Positions 34,818-43,607 are shown, counted from the stretch's first letter. The stretch: DNA of 57,375 nucleotides from Bacteroidota bacterium (GCA_947476185.1 CANJPX010000013.1:1-57375), one strand, 5' to 3'. Numbers and translations are program-made. The notes: a model not told the origin generated them from the sequence alone.

Positions 34818-34836
34818 GAAGGCAATTTTTGCCTTC
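34818..34836. promoter_or_regulatory. Palindrome between divergent genes
   Basis: GAAGGCAA TTT TTGCCTTC is a perfect 8-bp inverted repeat with a 3-nt centre. It is placed midway between the start codons of the WbpE-like gene (minus) and the outer-membrane gene (plus). It could be an operator or a small hairpin, and no T-run follows on either side to support a terminator. Confidence 0.4.
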
Positions 34837-34880
34837 CAAATTCGTTTTAAAGCCTTATATTTACCAACATTTTTATCGCT

Positions 34881-35633
34881 ATGAAGAAAGCCTTTTTTTT
34901 AAGTATTTTTATTACTATTTTGTTCTCTAATTTATCTGCACAAGTGAGTGTTAAGGATTCTTCTATTTTTGCTCCTTATGTTGGAATATCTTATGGTTAC
35001 CAGCTTTCTGCAGGCGATCTGGTGAAACGTTTCGGAAATAATTCATCTGTAGCCCTTGCGCTCGATTTTAAAACGAAAAAATATTGGACATTCGGGATAA
35101 ATGGAAGCTATTTTTTCGGGAAAGATGTAAAAGAGAGTCTTTTTGATAGCATAGCAACACCGACGGGCGCGATAATAAACCGAAATGGGGAATTTGCTGA
35201 TGTCCGGTTATTTGAACGTGGGTTTACGACTTCACTTACTGCCGGTAGAATGTTTTCATTTAAAAAACCGAACCCAAATAGTGGAATTGTATTTAGTGTT
35301 GGTGTGGGATTTATTCAGCATAAGATAAGAATAGAAACGATAGATAATAACGCTCCGCAGCTTTCTAAAGAATATAAAAAAGGGTATGATCGCCTGTCAA
35401 ATGGGTTTTTACTGAGCCAGAATTTAGGATATTTATATTTAAGTAGTAATCGTTTGGTGAATATTTATTTTGGCTTAGAGTGTCTGGAAGGGTTCACTCA
35501 AAGCAGAAGAAGCTTTGATTATGATCTGATGAAACAAGATACTGAAAAACGATTGGATATTTTGTATGGCGCAAAAATAGCTTGGATCCTGCCACTTTAC
35601 AAAAGAACTCCACAGGAATTTTACACATATTAA
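34881..35633 (+). CDS. Outer-membrane beta-barrel protein of unknown function
   Basis: This gene encodes a 250-aa protein with a clear signal peptide (KKAFFLSIFITILFSNLSAQ, cut near residue 21). Amphipathic beta strands follow (YVGISYGYQLSAGDL, WTFGINGSYFFG, FTTSLTAGRMFSF, GIVFSVGVGFIQHKI, NIYFGLECLEGF). It is not a family I can name. A similar small OMP often sits next to the Kdo transferase gene in Bacteroidota, as here (46-bp gap), so it may concern outer-membrane or LPS assembly. It reads away from the nucleotide-sugar cluster. Confidence 0.82.
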   Translation: MKKAFFLSIFITILFSNLSAQVSVKDSSIFAPYVGISYGYQLSAGDLVKRFGNNSSVALALDFKTKKYWTFGINGSYFFGKDVKESLFDSIATPTGAIINRNGEFADVRLFERGFTTSLTAGRMFSFKKPNPNSGIVFSVGVGFIQHKIRIETIDNNAPQLSKEYKKGYDRLSNGFLLSQNLGYLYLSSNRLVNIYFGLECLEGFTQSRRSFDYDLMKQDTEKRLDILYGAKIAWILPLYKRTPQEFYTY

Positions 35634-35679
35634 TACCTCATCCGTTCCTTTCTTTTGGATAGGAAGTTGAAATTTGATA

Positions 35680-36930
35680 ATGAGATTATTATATACCATT
35701 TCTATTTATTCTTATTATTTAGCAATTCGTATTGCTTCTTTATTCATTCCCAAAGCCAAGATCTTTCTCAAAGGAAGAAAGAATATTTTTGATAAGATCG
35801 GTTCTGCAATTCAAAAAACAGGATTCGATAATCTGATCTGGTTTCATTGCGCTTCTTTGGGAGAGTTTGAACAAGGTCGACCACTTATCGAAAAAATAAA
35901 ACGAGATGATCCCCAAATAAAAATTTTACTTACTTTTTTTTCCCCTTCTGGATATGAGGTTCGGAAAAATTATCCGGGTGCCGATCTTATTTTTTATTTA
36001 CCCATCGATACTCCTTCAAATGCAAGGAAATTTATGGAGATTGTAAAACCTCAAAAAGTGTTTTTTGTGAAGTATGAATTCTGGTTCAACTATTTGAAGG
36101 AATTGAAAAATAATAATATTCCGACATATTTGGTAAGCGGGATATTCAGAGAAGATCACTATTTTTTTAGATTCTCCGGAGCTTGGTTTCGGAAACAATT
36201 GTCTTCTTTTACTCATTTCTTTTTACAAGACAAAAAGTCGGTGGAATTATTGAATTCAATCTGTTTTAACAATGCAACATTGTGCGGAGATACCAGATTT
36301 GACCGGGTATTGGAAATATCAAAAAATGCAAAACAGATTGAACTTGTGAAGCAATTTGTGAGTGATAAAAAGATAATGATCCTGGGAAGTAGCTGGGCAG
36401 AAGATGAGAAGATAGTGGCAAGCTGTTTTTTAAAAAATCAACAATTAAAAACAAACTATAAAATTATAATTGCTCCTCATGAGATTGACGAAAATCATAT
36501 TTCTTCTATCGAAGCGCTGTTTATTTCTGAATTTAGCTGTTTACGCTATTCTAATGCAAGTGACTTGAATATTAAGGATGCTCAACTATTAATTGTGGAT
36601 AATGTCGGTATGCTTTCATCGTTATATCAATATGGTACAATTGCCTTTATTGGAGGTGGTTTCGGAAAGGGTATCCATAATATTTTAGAGGCAGCCACTT
36701 TTGGTTTACCTGTGATATTTGGTCCTAATTATCAAAAGTTCACAGAAGCAAAAGAGTTGATTAAGTTGGGTGGTGCGTTTTCTGTAAATGATATTTTGGA
36801 ATTTGAAAAAACGCTTATTCTTTTAAGTGATGAGCAGGTTTTGAAGACGGCTTCGGTGATCTCAAAAATGTATGTGCAAGGTAGAGTTGGAGCAACAGAG
36901 AAAATTCTTGATGCCGTTTTTCCAAAATAA
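35680..36930 (+). CDS. kdtA: 3-deoxy-D-manno-octulosonic acid (Kdo) transferase
   Basis: This gene encodes a 416-aa protein from the ATG at 35680 (MRLLYTISIY). A TTG two codons earlier is unlikely. An N-terminal membrane anchor (about 4-25) precedes the GT-B fold. IWFHCASLGEFEQGRPLIEKI is the Kdo transferase N-terminal signature with the catalytic Glu. LLTFFSPSGYEVRKNYPGAD and, in the C-terminal half, FIGGGFGKGIHNILEAATFGLPVIFGPNYQKF (nucleotide binding) follow. It adds Kdo from CMP-Kdo to lipid A precursor at the inner membrane face. Confidence 0.95.
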   Translation: MRLLYTISIYSYYLAIRIASLFIPKAKIFLKGRKNIFDKIGSAIQKTGFDNLIWFHCASLGEFEQGRPLIEKIKRDDPQIKILLTFFSPSGYEVRKNYPGADLIFYLPIDTPSNARKFMEIVKPQKVFFVKYEFWFNYLKELKNNNIPTYLVSGIFREDHYFFRFSGAWFRKQLSSFTHFFLQDKKSVELLNSICFNNATLCGDTRFDRVLEISKNAKQIELVKQFVSDKKIMILGSSWAEDEKIVASCFLKNQQLKTNYKIIIAPHEIDENHISSIEALFISEFSCLRYSNASDLNIKDAQLLIVDNVGMLSSLYQYGTIAFIGGGFGKGIHNILEAATFGLPVIFGPNYQKFTEAKELIKLGGAFSVNDILEFEKTLILLSDEQVLKTASVISKMYVQGRVGATEKILDAVFPK

Positions 36931-37027
36931 ACGATCGGTCATTTATCAGTGATTATATCTTTCTGAATTTAGCTTGATTCTAAAAAGTAATGAACCGTCA
37001 ATTACTAACAAAAGTTGATAATTGCTT

Positions 37028-37058
37028 TTTGAAGTTTATCAGATAAAGCTTACTTTTC
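37028..37058 (+). promoter_or_regulatory. Putative promoter of the MFS-ROK operon
   Basis: TTTG (37028-37031), 19 bp, then TACTTTTC (37051-37058, 7 of 8 to TAnnTTTG). The spacing is canonical for Bacteroidota. The ATG of the transporter is 22 bp downstream. Confidence 0.5.
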
Positions 37059-37080
37059 CCTAAAATATAAAATTAATTTT

Positions 37081-38727
37081 ATGGGAAATAATTCATCCAA
37101 AACGTCCGCATTATTTGCATTGATTACAGTGTTTTTTTTCTGGGGTTTTTTAGCAGCATCAAATGGGATTTTCATTCCATTTTGTAAAACACATTTTAAT
37201 TTAAGTCAGTTTCAATCACAATTGATAGATAGCGCTTTTTATGGAGCTTATTTTATAGGGTCGTTGTTGTTATATATTTTTTCTTTGCAGTTCAATAAAG
37301 ATATCATTAATAAAATTGGGTACAAAAAAACAATTATCTATGGTTTGCTTATTTCCATTGTAGGTGCGTTAATAATGATCCCGGCAGTGAGCTCAGGTTC
37401 TTTTATGTTCATACTTGCTGCTTTTTTTATTATTGCTTTAGGTTTTTCTTTGCAACAGACGTCAGCAAATCCTTTAGTTTTAAATTTAGGAAATCCGGCA
37501 ACCGGTTCTTATAGATTAAATTTTGCAGGAAGTGTTAATTCTCTGGGAACAGCTATTGGTCCTATATTAGTGAGTTTGGCTTTGTTTGGAAAAGTGATTG
37601 CCTCGGATACAGATAAAACTTCAGCTTCATTAGGTTCGATAAATGTTTTGTATATGATTTTGGCTGTGGCTTTTGGGGCTGCAATAGTTATTCTTGTTTT
37701 TTCAAAAATTCCGAAACTTGAAATTGAAGAGGATGAATCAGAAGTTAAAGTGCTAAAACAACCTTTGTTTTTTATTATTGGAATATTGTTGTTTCTCTTG
37801 GTGATATTTGCTTATTCTGCCTTCGATAGCAGAAAAATTTCATCAGGAATTAATTTTGATGCCGATTATAATAAAATGATTTTTTTGACAGCAATTACCG
37901 GATTTATATTTTTGCTGATTGTTGTGCTTTTTATTTTATATAAAAAAATAAAAAGGGAAAATCGATTTGAACTTACAGCTTATCCTCAAGTGACTTTGGG
38001 GATGTTGGCGATTTTTGTTTATGTCGGTGTGGAAGTAAGTATTCAAAGTAATATGGGTACATTACTTAGAACACCTGAATTTGGTGGGTTAGACAATTCT
38101 AAGATCAGCCCGTTCATATCAATTTATTGGGGGAGTTTGATGATTGGGCGATGGACCGGTGCAATTGACGCTTTTAATTTAAAGAAATCAACCAATACAA
38201 TTTTAACACTTATCATTCCTTTTCTGGCATTTGCGTTTGTTCTTTTTATGAACCATCTGAATGGTGCCGATATCAGCGATTTTTATATGTATGCTATTTG
38301 TGTTGCTATTCTGTTGGCAGGATTTATTTTAGGCAAGCACCGTCCTACATTTACATTGATGTTATTTGGATTTTTAGGAAGCATTGCAATGATAATTGGA
38401 TTGTTTACTCATGGAACAATTGGCATTTATGCATTTTTGAGTGGAGGATTGTTTTGTTCGATCATGTGGCCTTGTATTTTTTCTTTGGCAATAGCCGGTC
38501 TTGGAAAATATACAAGTCAGGCATCCGGTTTTTTAATAATGATGATACTTGGTGGAGCCTTTATTCCTCCAGTTCAAGGATTATTAGCAGACTATACAAC
38601 GATTCATTTTTCTTATATAATACCTGTTTTCTGTTTTGTTTTTCTTTCATGGTATGCATGGAAAGTTAAAAAGATCTTAAATAAAAAAGGAATAGATTAT
38701 GATGCAACATCTGGTAGCAGCCATTGA
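37081..38727 (+). CDS. Sugar MFS transporter (FucP/NagP-like) with two extra membrane segments
   Basis: This gene encodes a 548-aa polytopic inner-membrane protein. FFFWGFLAASNGIFIPF in TM1 and ALGFSLQQTSANPLVLNLG are typical of the FucP/GluP/NagP branch of the major facilitator family, which brings in fucose, glucose or GlcNAc with protons. Usual members have about 430 aa and 12 segments. Here residues about 221-300 between the two halves add two hydrophobic segments (228-248 and 267-289), predicting 14. Its gene overlaps the ROK kinase gene by 29 bp. Location beside GH20 suggests GlcNAc as substrate, but this is inference. Confidence 0.9.
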   Translation: MGNNSSKTSALFALITVFFFWGFLAASNGIFIPFCKTHFNLSQFQSQLIDSAFYGAYFIGSLLLYIFSLQFNKDIINKIGYKKTIIYGLLISIVGALIMIPAVSSGSFMFILAAFFIIALGFSLQQTSANPLVLNLGNPATGSYRLNFAGSVNSLGTAIGPILVSLALFGKVIASDTDKTSASLGSINVLYMILAVAFGAAIVILVFSKIPKLEIEEDESEVKVLKQPLFFIIGILLFLLVIFAYSAFDSRKISSGINFDADYNKMIFLTAITGFIFLLIVVLFILYKKIKRENRFELTAYPQVTLGMLAIFVYVGVEVSIQSNMGTLLRTPEFGGLDNSKISPFISIYWGSLMIGRWTGAIDAFNLKKSTNTILTLIIPFLAFAFVLFMNHLNGADISDFYMYAICVAILLAGFILGKHRPTFTLMLFGFLGSIAMIIGLFTHGTIGIYAFLSGGLFCSIMWPCIFSLAIAGLGKYTSQASGFLIMMILGGAFIPPVQGLLADYTTIHFSYIIPVFCFVFLSWYAWKVKKILNKKGIDYDATSGSSH

Positions 38728-39664
38728 TATTGGCGGAACGAACACGGTTTTTGGATTGGTCGATTTCAATGGAAAAATTTTATTAAAGGAAAAAGTTTCT
38801 ACGGAGCATTTTCCAATTCCTGAAGATCTGGTTGCAGTTGTTTGCGAACACATAAAAAAGGCAATGTTGCAATTCAGTAAAGACTATGAATTGGTTGGTG
38901 TTGGAATTGGAGCTCCGAATGGAAATTATTTTAAAGGAACAGTTGAATTTGCTCCCAATTTAAAATGGTTCGGAGTTATTCCATTGGCGAAATTATTTTC
39001 TGACAAATTACATGTAAAAACTGTTCTTACCAACGATGCCAATGCAGCAGCAATCGGTGAAATGATGTTTGGCGGTGCAAAGGGAATGAAAGATTTTATT
39101 TTCATAACATTAGGAACAGGTTTAGGAAGCGGGATTGTTGTTAATGGTGAAATGGTTTATGGTCATGATAGTTTTGCCGGTGAGATAGGTCATGTGATCA
39201 TGTTTCCTGATGGCCGTCAATGTGGTTGTGGCAGAAAAGGGTGTTTGGAAACGTATTGTTCTGCAACCGGAATTAAACGTACTTATTCTGATCTGTTGAT
39301 GAGTCATCATGATAAATCCAATTTGCAAGCACGCGTTGCGGATGCAAAATATATTTACGATAAAGCAATGCAGGGTGACAAAGATGCAATTGCAGCTTTT
39401 GATCAGACAGGTGAAATTCTCGGATTAGCATTGGCGAATAGTGTTGCTTATACAAGTCCTCAAGCAATATTTTTGTTTGGCGGATTAGCTTTAGCCGGTG
39501 ATTTTATTTTTAAACCAACCATAAAAAGTTTCGAGGAAAATTTATTGAACATTTATAAGAATAAAATTAAAATTTTACCGTCAGAATTAAAGGAGAATGA
39601 TGCTGCAATTCTTGGAGCAGCATCTTTAATAATAAAAGAATTAAAAACAGAGTATAGACCTTAA
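38699..39664 (+). CDS. ROK family sugar kinase
   Basis: This gene encodes a 321-aa ROK-fold kinase. ATP-binding AIDIGGTNTVFGLVD is at the N-terminus and catalytic Asp113 is in LTNDANAAAIGE. Zinc-binding His165 (GEIGHVIM) and CGCGRKGCLETYCS (Cys175, 177, 182) follow. Family members phosphorylate glucose, GlcNAc, mannose or fructose at C6. Since the gene overlaps that of the sugar transporter and lies among enzymes releasing GlcNAc and mannose, GlcNAc or mannose is the likely substrate. ATGs at 38699 and 38702 are both possible starts. Confidence 0.93.
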   Translation: MMQHLVAAIDIGGTNTVFGLVDFNGKILLKEKVSTEHFPIPEDLVAVVCEHIKKAMLQFSKDYELVGVGIGAPNGNYFKGTVEFAPNLKWFGVIPLAKLFSDKLHVKTVLTNDANAAAIGEMMFGGAKGMKDFIFITLGTGLGSGIVVNGEMVYGHDSFAGEIGHVIMFPDGRQCGCGRKGCLETYCSATGIKRTYSDLLMSHHDKSNLQARVADAKYIYDKAMQGDKDAIAAFDQTGEILGLALANSVAYTSPQAIFLFGGLALAGDFIFKPTIKSFEENLLNIYKNKIKILPSELKENDAAILGAASLIIKELKTEYRP

Positions 39665-39702
39665 ATATTTTTCAATTTAAAATATCCAATATTTAAATAG
39701 AC

Positions 39703-40263
39703 ATGAATATTTTGACGCAGCCTTGGCCATGGTATGTTTCTGGTCCTTTGATCGGACTGATGGTGCCGGTATTATTGATCCTGGGTAATAAACCTTTTGG
39801 GATATCATCTTCATTAAAACACATTTGTTCTGCTTGTATTCCGGGGAAAATCGAATATTTTAATTACAATTGGAAGGCAGAATCCTGGAATTTGCTTTTT
39901 GCATTTGGAATCGTTCTTGGAGGATTTGTTGCAGGTTACTGTTTTAGTAATCCTAACCCTATCCAGATCTCAGAAAATACAATTGCAGATCTCAATGCAA
40001 TGGGCATAAAAGATCATTCCGGTTTCGTTCCGTCAGAGATATTTAATTTCCAATCATTACTTTCATTGAAAGGTTTTATATTGATGATCATAGGTGGTTT
40101 TTTTGTCGGCTTTGGAACCAGATATGCCGATGGTTGTACATCAGGACATTCAATTATGGGACTCTCTAATTTGCAATGGCCTTCATTGGTTTCAACCATT
40201 TGCTTTTTTATTGGCGGATTGATAATGACTTGGTTTATTTTGCCATGGATAATGAGATTGTAA
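39703..40263 (+). CDS. YeeE/YedE (DUF395) family transporter, first half
   Basis: This gene encodes a 186-aa membrane protein with about four to five hydrophobic segments. It has the conserved Cys-containing motif GTRYADGCTSGHSIMGLSNL near residue 145, and CSACIPGKIEYFNY. These match the YeeE/YedE sulfur transport family (relatives of thiosulfate importer TsuA). In Bacteroidota and Proteobacteria this transporter is often split in two adjacent genes of unequal size, as here. A role in thiosulfate or related sulfur uptake is an inference. It lies 38 bp after the kinase gene. Confidence 0.88.
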   Translation: MNILTQPWPWYVSGPLIGLMVPVLLILGNKPFGISSSLKHICSACIPGKIEYFNYNWKAESWNLLFAFGIVLGGFVAGYCFSNPNPIQISENTIADLNAMGIKDHSGFVPSEIFNFQSLLSLKGFILMIIGGFFVGFGTRYADGCTSGHSIMGLSNLQWPSLVSTICFFIGGLIMTWFILPWIMRL

Positions 40264-40305
40264 AAAAATGAACAAAATAAATTTTAATAATTGTATTAAA
40301 TAAAG

Positions 40306-40719
40306 ATGATGTCAAAATTAAAATATCTGTTTCTTGGATTTATTTTTGGAGTGATCCTGATCAAAGCAGAAGTCGTTTCTTGGTTTCGTATTCAGGAAAT
40401 GTTCCGTTTTCAGGCATTTCATATGTATGGAATTATTGGCTCTGCCATTGTTGTAGGTGCCATTTCCATTTTGCTTATTAAAAAATTTAAGGTAAAAACA
40501 ATATACGGTAAAGAAATAATTATTGCTCCTAAAGAATTTACCAAGGGGAATATTATTGGAGGATTAATATTTGGATTGGGCTGGGCAATGACAGGCGCTT
40601 GCCCTGGACCATTATATGCATTGATTGGTAGTGGCTTGTTAGTGGTTACTGTTGTCCTGTTTTTTGCTGTTCTGGGAACATGGGCATATGGCCGGTTAAA
40701 AGACAAACTTCCTCATTGA
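40306..40719 (+). CDS. YeeE/YedE (DUF395) family transporter, second half
   Basis: This gene encodes a 137-aa membrane protein with four hydrophobic segments. GLGWAMTGACPGPLYALIGSG holds the conserved Cys (GACPGP) of the second YeeE/YedE repeat. It is the partner of the gene 42 bp upstream, and together they supply the two halves found fused in TsuA/YeeE. A position 34 bp before a GH20 gene is unusual for a sulfur transporter. Confidence 0.87.
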   Translation: MMSKLKYLFLGFIFGVILIKAEVVSWFRIQEMFRFQAFHMYGIIGSAIVVGAISILLIKKFKVKTIYGKEIIIAPKEFTKGNIIGGLIFGLGWAMTGACPGPLYALIGSGLLVVTVVLFFAVLGTWAYGRLKDKLPH

Positions 40720-40753
40720 TCAAAGAAAATTATAATATTTTAAAACGAACCTA

Positions 40754-42406
40754 ATGATTTCTGAAAATATGAAAAAAATAATTGCTTCGCTATTTCTTTT
40801 GCTTTCACTGCCAAGTGTTGGCCAACCTCCACGTCCAATGAAAGTTCTCCCATTGATCCCCCTTCCCCGAGAAGTGAAATACAGTGATGATAATTTTGTA
40901 TTGTCAGCACAAACAAAAATTGTATTGCTGGCAGATGGCTTTCAGCATGAAGTTGATTATATCAATAATTTTTTCAAAACCAATTATGGATTTGAATTAG
41001 CGATCGTAAAAAAAATGCCAACGGATGGAAATTATATTTTGATCTCCCGTCCCGACTTTGAAGCAGGCTTTCTTGAAAACTATGATTTGAACATCAATCA
41101 AAATCAGATCTTTTTTTTGGCGGAAGGAAATCCGGGTTTATTTTATGCTATGCAAACATTTATTCAGATTCTTCCTGTTGAAAAAACAGCTGAAGTGAAA
41201 ATCCCTTGTGTTCAAATTAGCGATTCTCCCCGTTATCAATGGCGTGGTATGCATTTAGATTGCAGTCGTCATTTTTTTACGAAAGCGGAAGTGGAAAAAT
41301 ACATTGATTATTTAGCGATGTATAAGTTCAATGTTTTTCATTGGCATTTGGTGGATGATCAAGGTTGGAGAATAGAAATTAAAAAGTACCCATTATTAAC
41401 TTCCGTTGGTGGAAAAAGAAAAGAAACCATTATTGGCAAGCCGGCTTTTAATAAAGATGGAACTCCTTCCAAAGATGATAAATATGATGGTACGCCTTAT
41501 GGTGGATTTTATACTCAGGAAGATATCAAAGAAATTGTTGCCTATGCACAAAGTAAATACATCACGATTTTGCCGGAGATTGAAATGCCGGGTCATTCAT
41601 TAGCAGCACTTGCTGCATATCCGCAATATTCGTGTACAGGAGGTCCGTTTGAAACATACACTAAATGGGGCGTTTCGGATGATGTATATTGTGCAGGAAA
41701 TGATGAAACATTTAATTTTTTGGAGGATATCTTGACAGAAGTAATGGCTCTTTTCCCGGGAAAATATATTCATATTGGTGGGGACGAATGTTTGAAAGAC
41801 CGATGGAAGGCTTGTCCGAAATGTCAGAAAAGAATTGTTGATGAGAAACTAAAAAATGCAGAAGAGCTTCAAAGTTATTTCATTACCCGCATCGAAAAAT
41901 TTGTGAACTCAAAAGGAAAGCAAATTATTGGTTGGGATGAAATTTTAGAAGGAGGTTTGGCTCCCAATGCCGCTGTAATGAGTTGGAGAGGAATTGCCGG
42001 AGGTGTTGCTGCCGCTAAACAGAATCACTTTGTAGTAATGAGCCCCGGTAAACCATGTTATTTCGATCATTATCAATCAAAGGATAAAACAAAAGAGCCT
42101 TTGGCTATCGGTGGATTTAATCCTTTGGATTCGGTATATGCATATGATCCTACACCAAAAGCGTTTAGCGCTGCAGAGGCAAAATATATTATGGGTGCAC
42201 AAGCGAATGTTTGGACAGAATATATCACTACATTTTCGCAGGTAGAATATATGTCGATGCCCCGGATGGCAGCACTTTCTGAAGCCTTGTGGACACCTCT
42301 TGATAAAAAGAATTACAAAGAATTTGTTGTCAGATTAAAAATGCATGCGCCTGTGCTTGATAGAATGGGAGTGAATTATGCAAAGCATTTTAAGTCAATA
42401 AAATAA
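40754..42406 (+). CDS. GH20 beta-N-acetylhexosaminidase, exported
   Basis: This gene encodes a 550-aa protein. The signal peptide (MKKIIASLFLLLSLPSVGQ) starts at the second Met (40769), which may be the true start. The N-terminal GH20b-like domain spans about 28-155. The catalytic barrel starts at YQWRGMHLDCSRHF and carries HWHLVDDQGWRIEIK and the catalytic Asp344-Glu345 in HIGGDECLKDRW. GWDEILEGG and GAQANVWTEYI complete the pocket. It removes terminal beta-GlcNAc or GalNAc by substrate-assisted catalysis, probably in the periplasm or at the surface. It is followed by a hairpin. Confidence 0.96.
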   Translation: MISENMKKIIASLFLLLSLPSVGQPPRPMKVLPLIPLPREVKYSDDNFVLSAQTKIVLLADGFQHEVDYINNFFKTNYGFELAIVKKMPTDGNYILISRPDFEAGFLENYDLNINQNQIFFLAEGNPGLFYAMQTFIQILPVEKTAEVKIPCVQISDSPRYQWRGMHLDCSRHFFTKAEVEKYIDYLAMYKFNVFHWHLVDDQGWRIEIKKYPLLTSVGGKRKETIIGKPAFNKDGTPSKDDKYDGTPYGGFYTQEDIKEIVAYAQSKYITILPEIEMPGHSLAALAAYPQYSCTGGPFETYTKWGVSDDVYCAGNDETFNFLEDILTEVMALFPGKYIHIGGDECLKDRWKACPKCQKRIVDEKLKNAEELQSYFITRIEKFVNSKGKQIIGWDEILEGGLAPNAAVMSWRGIAGGVAAAKQNHFVVMSPGKPCYFDHYQSKDKTKEPLAIGGFNPLDSVYAYDPTPKAFSAAEAKYIMGAQANVWTEYITTFSQVEYMSMPRMAALSEALWTPLDKKNYKEFVVRLKMHAPVLDRMGVNYAKHFKSIK

Positions 42407-42438
42407 ATCCCGACAGGACTACTAAACCTGCCGGGATT
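42406..42438 (+). terminator. Hairpin after the GH20 gene
   Basis: AATCCCGACAGG (42406-42417) pairs with CCTGCCGGGATT (42427-42438), 11 of 12, over a 9-nt loop. It starts at the last base of the stop codon. There is no long T-run, so it may instead be a dispersed CCCGACAGG-type palindrome, but the position suits a transcript end. Confidence 0.6.
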
Positions 42439-42489
42439 CAAATTAAAACTTACAAACTATGTAAGAAAAACTACTTGTACAAATGTATA

Positions 42490-42497
42490 TAAGTTTG
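42490..42497 (+). promoter_or_regulatory. Putative -7 box (TAAGTTTG) for the glycosylasparaginase gene
   Basis: An exact TAnnTTTG match lies 63 bp before the ATG at 42561 and after the hairpin of the previous gene. A TTG 12 bp upstream is too close for a -33 box. Confidence 0.35.
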
Positions 42498-42560
42498 TTG
42501 TTTTTGATGGACTAGCTTGCATTTATTCTTAGGAATCGAACTACTAAAATATCTTAGAAT

Positions 42561-43559
42561 ATGAATACCAGACGTAACTTTATTAAAACATCTGCTTTTG
42601 CTTCGGCAGCCTTGTTGGTAAATAAATTAGATGCTGCTGAATCTGAAAAATTTGCAAACGATTTTAAAACGAAGGTTGTAAAACCAATCGTACTTTCTAC
42701 CTGGAACTTTGGTTTAAAAGCGAATGAAGCAGCTTGGGAAATTCTTAATAAAAATGGAAAAGCCCTGGATGCTGTTGAGGCCGGCGTTAAGATCCCGGAA
42801 GGCGATCCCGCCGAACGAAGTGTCGGTTATGGCGGTCGTCCCGACAGAGATGGACATGTTACCTTGGATGCTTGCATCATGGATGAGAATGCAAACATCG
42901 GTTCTGTTGCTTGTTTGGAATTTATCAAACATCCTATATCTGTTGCAAGAGCTGTGATGGAAAAAACCCCTCATGTTATGTTGGTTGGAGAAGGTGCTCT
43001 GCAATTTGCACTTTCTCAAGGTTTCATAAAAGAAAATTTGTTAGTTGATGAATCCGAAAAGGAATGGAAAGAATGGTTAAAAACAAACAATTATAAACCG
43101 GTTGTTAATATTGAAAATCACGACACTATCGGTATGATCGCCTTGGATGCTAATGGTGATTTGTCTGGCGCATGTACAACTAGTGGTATGGCATTTAAGA
43201 TGCATGGAAGGGTTGGTGATTCACCAATTATTGGTGCGGGATTATATGTAGATAATGAGATCGGGGCGGCAACAGCTACCGGTCACGGTGAAGAAGTAAT
43301 CCGTATTGCCGGTTGCCATTTAGTAGTGGAATTAATGCGACAAGGAAAAACGCCGGAGCAGGCTTGTAAAGAGGCTGTTGCCAGAGTTGTAAAATTAACA
43401 GCAAATAGAAAAAAAAATTTGAAAGATATTCAAGTTGGTTTTATTGCACTGAATAAAAAAGGTGAATATGGTTCATTTTGTGTTCAAAGCGGATTTAATT
43501 ATGCTGTATATGATGCTTCTGGAAATCGTTTGATAGATGCAGGATTTCATTTGAAGTAA
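42561..43559 (+). CDS. N4-(beta-N-acetylglucosaminyl)-L-asparaginase (glycosylasparaginase)
   Basis: This gene encodes a 332-aa Ntn-hydrolase precursor. The N-terminus MNTRRNFIKTSAFASAALLV looks like a twin-arginine (Tat) signal. The first half carries ALDAVEAGVKIPEGDPAERSVGYGGRPDRDG. Autocleavage should occur before Thr189 in NHDTIGMIALDANG. The beta subunit then has TSGMAFKMHGRVGDSPIIGAGLYVD and ATGHGEEVIR. The enzyme splits the GlcNAc-Asn bond left after glycoprotein degradation, releasing aspartate and GlcNAc. It is part of an N-glycan breakdown series with GH20, GH2 and GH92. Confidence 0.96.
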   Translation: MNTRRNFIKTSAFASAALLVNKLDAAESEKFANDFKTKVVKPIVLSTWNFGLKANEAAWEILNKNGKALDAVEAGVKIPEGDPAERSVGYGGRPDRDGHVTLDACIMDENANIGSVACLEFIKHPISVARAVMEKTPHVMLVGEGALQFALSQGFIKENLLVDESEKEWKEWLKTNNYKPVVNIENHDTIGMIALDANGDLSGACTTSGMAFKMHGRVGDSPIIGAGLYVDNEIGAATATGHGEEVIRIAGCHLVVELMRQGKTPEQACKEAVARVVKLTANRKKNLKDIQVGFIALNKKGEYGSFCVQSGFNYAVYDASGNRLIDAGFHLK

Positions 43560-43575
43560 AAATTGAGTCGGATAA

Positions 43576-43607
43576 TTCCCCCCTTGGAGAAGGGGCTAGG
43601 GGGATTG
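43576..43607. repeat. Left inverted copy of the palindromic repeat flanking the DUF559 gene
   Basis: TTCCCCCCTTGGAGAAGGGG followed by CTAGGGGGATTG. It is the reverse complement (about 30 of 33 positions with two 1-nt shifts) of the right copy at 43972-44003. Each copy itself forms a CCCCCTT/AAGGGGG-type stem. It lies 17 bp after the glycosylasparaginase stop and 6 bp before the nuclease ATG. Confidence 0.85.

Noticed and set aside
40769..40771. GH20 start at the second Met as the only start
   Set aside because: It is attractive because the signal peptide begins there, but the upstream ATG at 40754 is in frame and cannot be excluded, so the longer form is listed with this note.
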